Source: an uncultured bacterium (GTDB lineage: Bacteria; Cyanobacteriota; Vampirovibrionia; Gastranaerophilales; Gastranaerophilaceae). From it: DNA of 8,329 nucleotides. A program made the position numbers and the translations under genes. Positions 5,565 through 8,329 of the stretch are shown piece by piece. Position 1 is the first letter of the stretch. Each line of letters opens with the position of its first letter. The notes under the pieces were generated by a model that had not been told where the DNA came from, ran no database searches, and saw only the letters and a list, made by a program, of their open reading frames with translations. The DNA is taken from NCBI GenBank assembly GCA_949299435.1, contig CASGAK010000058.1, positions 1 to 8,329 on the forward strand, written 5' to 3'.

Positions 5565-6368
5565 CTACGTATGACCTAAAACTATTAGTCCAGCCCAAAT
5601 AAACAGCATGCCTGTAACAATTCCGACCATGGACAAATGCCAATTTCCATACTCTCTGGAAAGCGGAAGTAACGTATCAAAAGAAAGATAAATCATAATT
5701 CCTGCAACAGCCGCGAGCAAAATTCCGACGAGCACCTGAGGTAAAAATAACGCGAAAAGAACCATTCCTATTAAAGCACCTATAGGTTCTGTAATTCCAG
5801 ATAATGCTGCATATAACATTGCATACCGTTTTTTACCTGTCACATGATAAATCGGTAAAGCAACAGCAATTCCTTCAGGAATATTATGAATTGCAATAGC
5901 TAACCCAACCGTAATTCCCAAAGTCAAATCCTGAGTTGTAGTCAAAAAAGTTGCCATACCCTCAGGAAAATTGTGTACACAAATAGCAATAGCAGTCAAA
6001 ATTCCTGCTCGTTTAATTTTATGACGATGATTGCAAGGAGCTTCCGGATCCTCCAATTCATCAGGGTCAACGTGATCAGGTAAAAAGTAGTCAATAAGAA
6101 TTGCTACCACAATCCCGATAATAAACCCGATAAATACAAGCCATTCATGCATATTTGGATAATTTACGGATAACATCTCTGATGCTTCAGGAATTATATC
6201 AGTAAACGATAAAAATATCATTACCCCTGCCGAAAAACCGAGTCCGACAGAAAGTACTCGAAGATTATCTTTTTTTACTATAAAAGCAATCCCGCCACCT
6301 ATTGCAGTAGTCAAGCCTGCAAACAAAGTCATTAACATCGCGGGTACAAAATTTTGCGGTAAATTCAT
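5565..6368 (-). CDS. zupT: ZIP-family divalent metal transporter (ZupT-like)
   Basis: This 267-residue inner-membrane protein imports zinc and possibly iron, manganese or other divalent metals. About eight hydrophobic segments are visible. The two signature metal-site helices carry HNFPEG (132-137) and HNIPEG (161-166), with a third conserved acid at Glu194 in GITEPIGA. A charged loop between segments 3 and 4 (98-118, rich in Asp, Glu and His with NHRH) is typical of a cytoplasmic metal-sensing loop. The length matches the bacterial ZupT/GufA group. The start has GGAG eight bases upstream (6377-6380). It lies 57 bases downstream of a small helix-turn-helix gene on the same strand and is closed by a strong terminator, so the pair probably form an operon. 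Substrate preference cannot be read from sequence. Confidence 0.88.
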   Translation of the reverse strand: MNLPQNFVPAMLMTLFAGLTTAIGGGIAFIVKKDNLRVLSVGLGFSAGVMIFLSFTDIIPEASEMLSVNYPNMHEWLVFIGFIIGIVVAILIDYFLPDHVDPDELEDPEAPCNHRHKIKRAGILTAIAICVHNFPEGMATFLTTTQDLTLGITVGLAIAIHNIPEGIAVALPIYHVTGKKRYAMLYAALSGITEPIGALIGMVLFALFLPQVLVGILLAAVAGIMIYLSFDTLLPLSREYGNWHLSMVGIVTGMLFIWAGLIVLGHT

Positions 6369-6425
6369 AATTCCATCTCCGCAAATATTCTATCACAAAG
6401 TTAAAAAATGTATATAAATAAAAAA

Positions 6426-6629
6426 CTAATCAGGAACTTCTTCTAAAATATCTTTCACACTACAATTCAAAAATTTCGCTATTTTTTCTAATGTACTCAA
6501 TTTCATATCAACATGTTCACCTTTAGTCAACTTTGTTATTGTAGCCGTACTTAGACCAGAAATTTTAGCAATTTCTTTGCTTGTATATCTTTTATTCCAT
6601 TTAACCTTGTATAAATTAACGATTACCAT
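6426..6629 (-). CDS. Small Cro/C1-family helix-turn-helix transcriptional regulator
   Basis: This 67-residue single-domain DNA-binding protein has its helix-turn-helix at about 16-37 (TSKEIAKISGLSTATITKLT), then a KLSTLEKIAKFLNCSVKDIL segment (43-62) that completes the five-helix XRE fold. It belongs to the short group beginning with a VNLYKVKW-like strand. No ribosome binding site precedes the ATG. Instead a perfect TATAAT (6636-6641) sits six bases before the A of ATG, so the mRNA is probably leaderless, as for lambda cI from its maintenance promoter. It is divergent from the 81-residue gene and upstream of zupT. Likely roles are autoregulation, control of the divergent gene, and perhaps control of zupT; no metal-binding residues suggest direct metal sensing. 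Confidence 0.8.
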   Translation of the reverse strand: MVIVNLYKVKWNKRYTSKEIAKISGLSTATITKLTKGEHVDMKLSTLEKIAKFLNCSVKDILEEVPD

Positions 6630-6635
6630 AGTCTA

Positions 6636-6641
6636 ATTATA
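6636..6641 (-). promoter_or_regulatory. -10 of the HTH gene, placed for a leaderless transcript
   Basis: TATAAT on the minus strand ends six bases before the A of the start codon at 6629, so transcription would begin at or next to the start codon. The -35 region is poor at normal spacing. The following bases TAGAC resemble those after the divergent -10 (TACAATTAGAT). Confidence 0.5.
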
Positions 6642-6671
6642 AATTTTGCATTTACAATTGGCATTTTTCTA

Positions 6672-6700
6672 TTGACAACTTGATTAAATCTAACTACAAT
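6672..6700 (+). promoter_or_regulatory. Sigma70-type promoter of the 81-residue gene
   Basis: A perfect TTGACA (6672-6677) is followed after exactly 17 bases by TACAAT (6695-6700), five of six to consensus. The predicted transcription start is near 6707, giving a leader of about 33 bases before the ATG at 6740. Confidence 0.8.
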
Positions 6701-6705
6701 TAGAT
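6688..6705. promoter_or_regulatory. Palindromic operator candidate over the -10
   Basis: ATCTAA and TTAGAT form perfect 6-bp arms around a six-base spacer (CTACAA) that covers the -10 of the plus-strand promoter. The right half, read on the minus strand as TCTAATTGTA, recurs on the plus strand as TCTAATTATA (6633-6642) across the -10 of the divergent HTH gene. This layout fits repression of both promoters by the adjacent HTH protein. Part of the match is the shared -10 itself. Confidence 0.5.
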
Positions 6706-6739
6706 TATAGAAACATTTATTTACATTTAAAGGGCTTTA

Positions 6740-6985
6740 ATGACACACCCAAACACTCAATTTGGAAGGTATGACGACTTAATAGCAGAACTTGAATACA
6801 AACTGCATGATATCCTCTCTCATATAAAGTTAATTTCAAATACAACAGCAATAGCAAAAGATTTTAAAATTACACCTCAAGACATAAATTCCGTAGCATT
6901 AACTCTGCACGACAAAACTCTTAGTACTATTTTCACAACAGAAAAATTGAAAAACTTAATTGAAAGCTCAAATAGCAGCAATTAG
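6740..6985 (+). CDS. Small soluble protein of unknown function
   Basis: I do not recognise this 81-residue protein. It has no signal peptide, membrane segment or cysteine, and looks largely helical: LIAELEYKLHDILSHIKLIS (14-33) forms an amphipathic, coiled-coil-like helix, followed by DFKITPQDINSVALTLHDKT (41-60) and a final helix with a polar Ser/Asn tail. The start is supported by AGGG five bases upstream and by the strong promoter at 6672-6700, so it is very likely a real gene. It is divergent from the HTH gene and its stop codon overlaps that of the export ATPase gene by four bases. No terminator separates the convergent genes. Possible functions include a small regulator or partner protein, but nothing specific is shown. 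Confidence 0.75.
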   Translation: MTHPNTQFGRYDDLIAELEYKLHDILSHIKLISNTTAIAKDFKITPQDINSVALTLHDKTLSTIFTTEKLKNLIESSNSSN

Positions 6986-8328
6986 ATTTCGACATCTTTC
7001 ATCATATCAACCAAAGTAGCTACCGTTGTATCCATACTTACGATATCAGTTGTACGCTGCTGTAAGAACGCATTAATTCTTGGCATCAATTCAATAGCAA
7101 CATCTAATTTTGGGTTAGTTCCGGGCTGATACATACCTACATCAATCAAATCTTTATTTTCACGATACAAAGCCATAATTGCTCGCATTTTACCTGCAGC
7201 AGCTTTATGTTCTGGAGTAGCAATAGAGGACATCAACCTCGAAATACTGCCGAGAACATCAATTGCAGGATAATGATTCATTTCTGCGACCTTACGAGAT
7301 AAAAATATGTGCCCGTCCACAATACCACGCACAATATCGACAATCGGATCAGAAATATCATCACCTTCCATCAATACTGTATACAAAGCTGTAATAGAAC
7401 CTTTAGGACTGTTACCTGCACGTTCTAAGACTTTTTGAAGCCAAGAGAAAATTGATGGCGGATAACCTTTCATCGTCGGAGGCTCCCCGATTGAAAGTCC
7501 GACTTCACGACCAGCCATCGCACAACGAGTCACAGTATCTGTCATCAAAAAGACTTTCTTACCTTGATCTCTAAAATATTCACAAACTGCAGTAGCTGCT
7601 TGAAGTGCTTTTTGACGGATTAAAGGCGGCTGATCACCTGTTGAGCAGACCAAAACAGATTTTTTCATACCTTCTTCACCAAGTGCGTCCTCTACAAACT
7701 CTTTTACTTCACGACCGCGTTCTCCGATTAATGCTACTACGTTGACATCAGCATCTGAATTTCTTGCAATCATACCCAAAAGTGTACTTTTACCGACACC
7801 TGATCCGGCAAATAATCCAAGACGCTGTCCGCAGCCCATTGTCATACAACTGTCAATTGCTCTTACGCCAGTTGAAAAAATTTCTGTGATAATAGGACGT
7901 TCAAAAGGTCCGGGCGGAGGACCTTCGATAGGTCGCCAAGTTGCACCGGTCGTATCAAGAGGTTTCCCGTCAATAGGTTCCCCCATAGGATTTATCAAAC
8001 GCCCGAGCAAAAAATCGCCGACTGGAATTATAATAGGTTTGCCCATTGACGTCACAAGACTTCCCTGTCCAATTCCGTTTCCGTCTAAAAGCAGTAATAG
8101 TTGAGCGGCTTCACCTTTGAATGCTACAACTTCAGCCGGTTTTTTTTCTCCGGTATCCGTTTCTATATAGCATAAATCACCGATTTTAAGTCCAGGGAGT
8201 TTTACCTCTACTGTCAAGCCCAACAATTTTGATACCGTACCTTTAAACTGATACAGAGTTGTTGATTCCAATTTATCTTTAACTTTGGTTTTTAAATCTA
8301 TAAGTCTGCTTTCATCTAAATTTTGCAT
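6982..8328 (-). CDS. fliI: Flagellar/type III export ATPase FliI
   Basis: This 448-residue cytoplasmic ATPase is predicted to form a hexamer at the base of the export apparatus and drive unfolding and secretion of flagellar subunits. An N-terminal beta barrel (about 25-95) precedes the RecA-like core with Walker A AGSGVGKST (174-182, Lys180), catalytic Glu203 in IGERGREV, Walker B VFLMTD (259-264) followed by TVTR, and the arginine finger Arg364 in SISRLM. GPPPGPFERP (137-146) is the linker typical of FliI/YscN proteins. A helical C-terminal domain follows. Length is full for the family (about 430-450), so it appears complete, but the ATG lies one base from the window edge and its ribosome binding site is not visible. 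A non-flagellar type III ATPase (SctN) is the main alternative; no other export gene is in view. Confidence 0.88.
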   Translation of the reverse strand: MQNLDESRLIDLKTKVKDKLESTTLYQFKGTVSKLLGLTVEVKLPGLKIGDLCYIETDTGEKKPAEVVAFKGEAAQLLLLLDGNGIGQGSLVTSMGKPIIIPVGDFLLGRLINPMGEPIDGKPLDTTGATWRPIEGPPPGPFERPIITEIFSTGVRAIDSCMTMGCGQRLGLFAGSGVGKSTLLGMIARNSDADVNVVALIGERGREVKEFVEDALGEEGMKKSVLVCSTGDQPPLIRQKALQAATAVCEYFRDQGKKVFLMTDTVTRCAMAGREVGLSIGEPPTMKGYPPSIFSWLQKVLERAGNSPKGSITALYTVLMEGDDISDPIVDIVRGIVDGHIFLSRKVAEMNHYPAIDVLGSISRLMSSIATPEHKAAAGKMRAIMALYRENKDLIDVGMYQPGTNPKLDVAIELMPRINAFLQQRTTDIVSMDTTVATLVDMMKDVEI

Positions 8329-8329
8329 A

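Noticed and set aside
7742..8104. A 120-codon plus-strand open frame
   Set aside because: It is antisense inside the export ATPase gene, whose motifs are fully intact; the protein is Pro/Ser-rich with no family features and no ribosome binding site.

Overview
This is an AT-rich bacterial window with strong AAGGAG-type ribosome binding sites. It joins a phage-derived block on the left (about 106-4776, possibly reaching 5360) to ordinary chromosomal genes on the right (5565-8328). Low GC, the gene style and a flagellar-type ATPase fit a gut bacterium such as Gastranaerophilales (Vampirovibrionia/Melainabacteria) or a clostridial Firmicute. I cannot decide between these from sequence alone, and the assignment is low confidence.

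Left block, all on the minus strand, in transcription order. A cysteine-rich zinc-ribbon-like orphan (5348-4950) is closed off by its own terminator (4841-4870). Then come a stand-alone LuxR/GerE-type DNA-binding protein (4776-4558), an N-acetylmuramoyl-L-alanine amidase endolysin (4536-4039), a long beta-propeller-like virion/tail protein (4036-2516), an HK97/P22-type major capsid protein (2462-1605), a scaffolding-like protein (1516-824) and a gp4-like head-tail adaptor (744-106). Together they look like the capsid, tail-hub and lysis part of a short-tailed (podovirus-like) phage. The genes run in roughly the reverse of the usual packaging-portal-scaffold-coat-adaptor-tail-lysis order. No terminase, portal, integrase, holin or phage repressor is visible. 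The block ends on the left at a small region holding a plus-strand terminator, so anything left of it may be a different transcription unit. Strong hairpins lie just before the ribosome binding sites of the scaffold and adaptor genes and may set capsid-gene stoichiometry.

Boundary, 5361-5564. This holds a perfect 15-bp hairpin that terminates zupT, and a nested structure made of a 14-bp tandem repeat inside a larger inverted repeat. It marks the junction of phage-like and chromosomal DNA.

Right block. A small Cro/C1-type regulator (6629-6426) lies directly upstream of a ZupT-like ZIP metal transporter (6368-5565). It is divergent from an unrecognised 81-residue gene (6740-6985) that has an excellent sigma70-type promoter with a palindrome across its -10. 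That gene overlaps by 4 bp, tail to tail, with a complete FliI-type flagellar/type III export ATPase gene (8328-6982) that starts at the right edge.

There are no tRNAs, rRNAs, CRISPR arrays or insertion sequences that I can support, and no gene-free stretch longer than about 205 bases.
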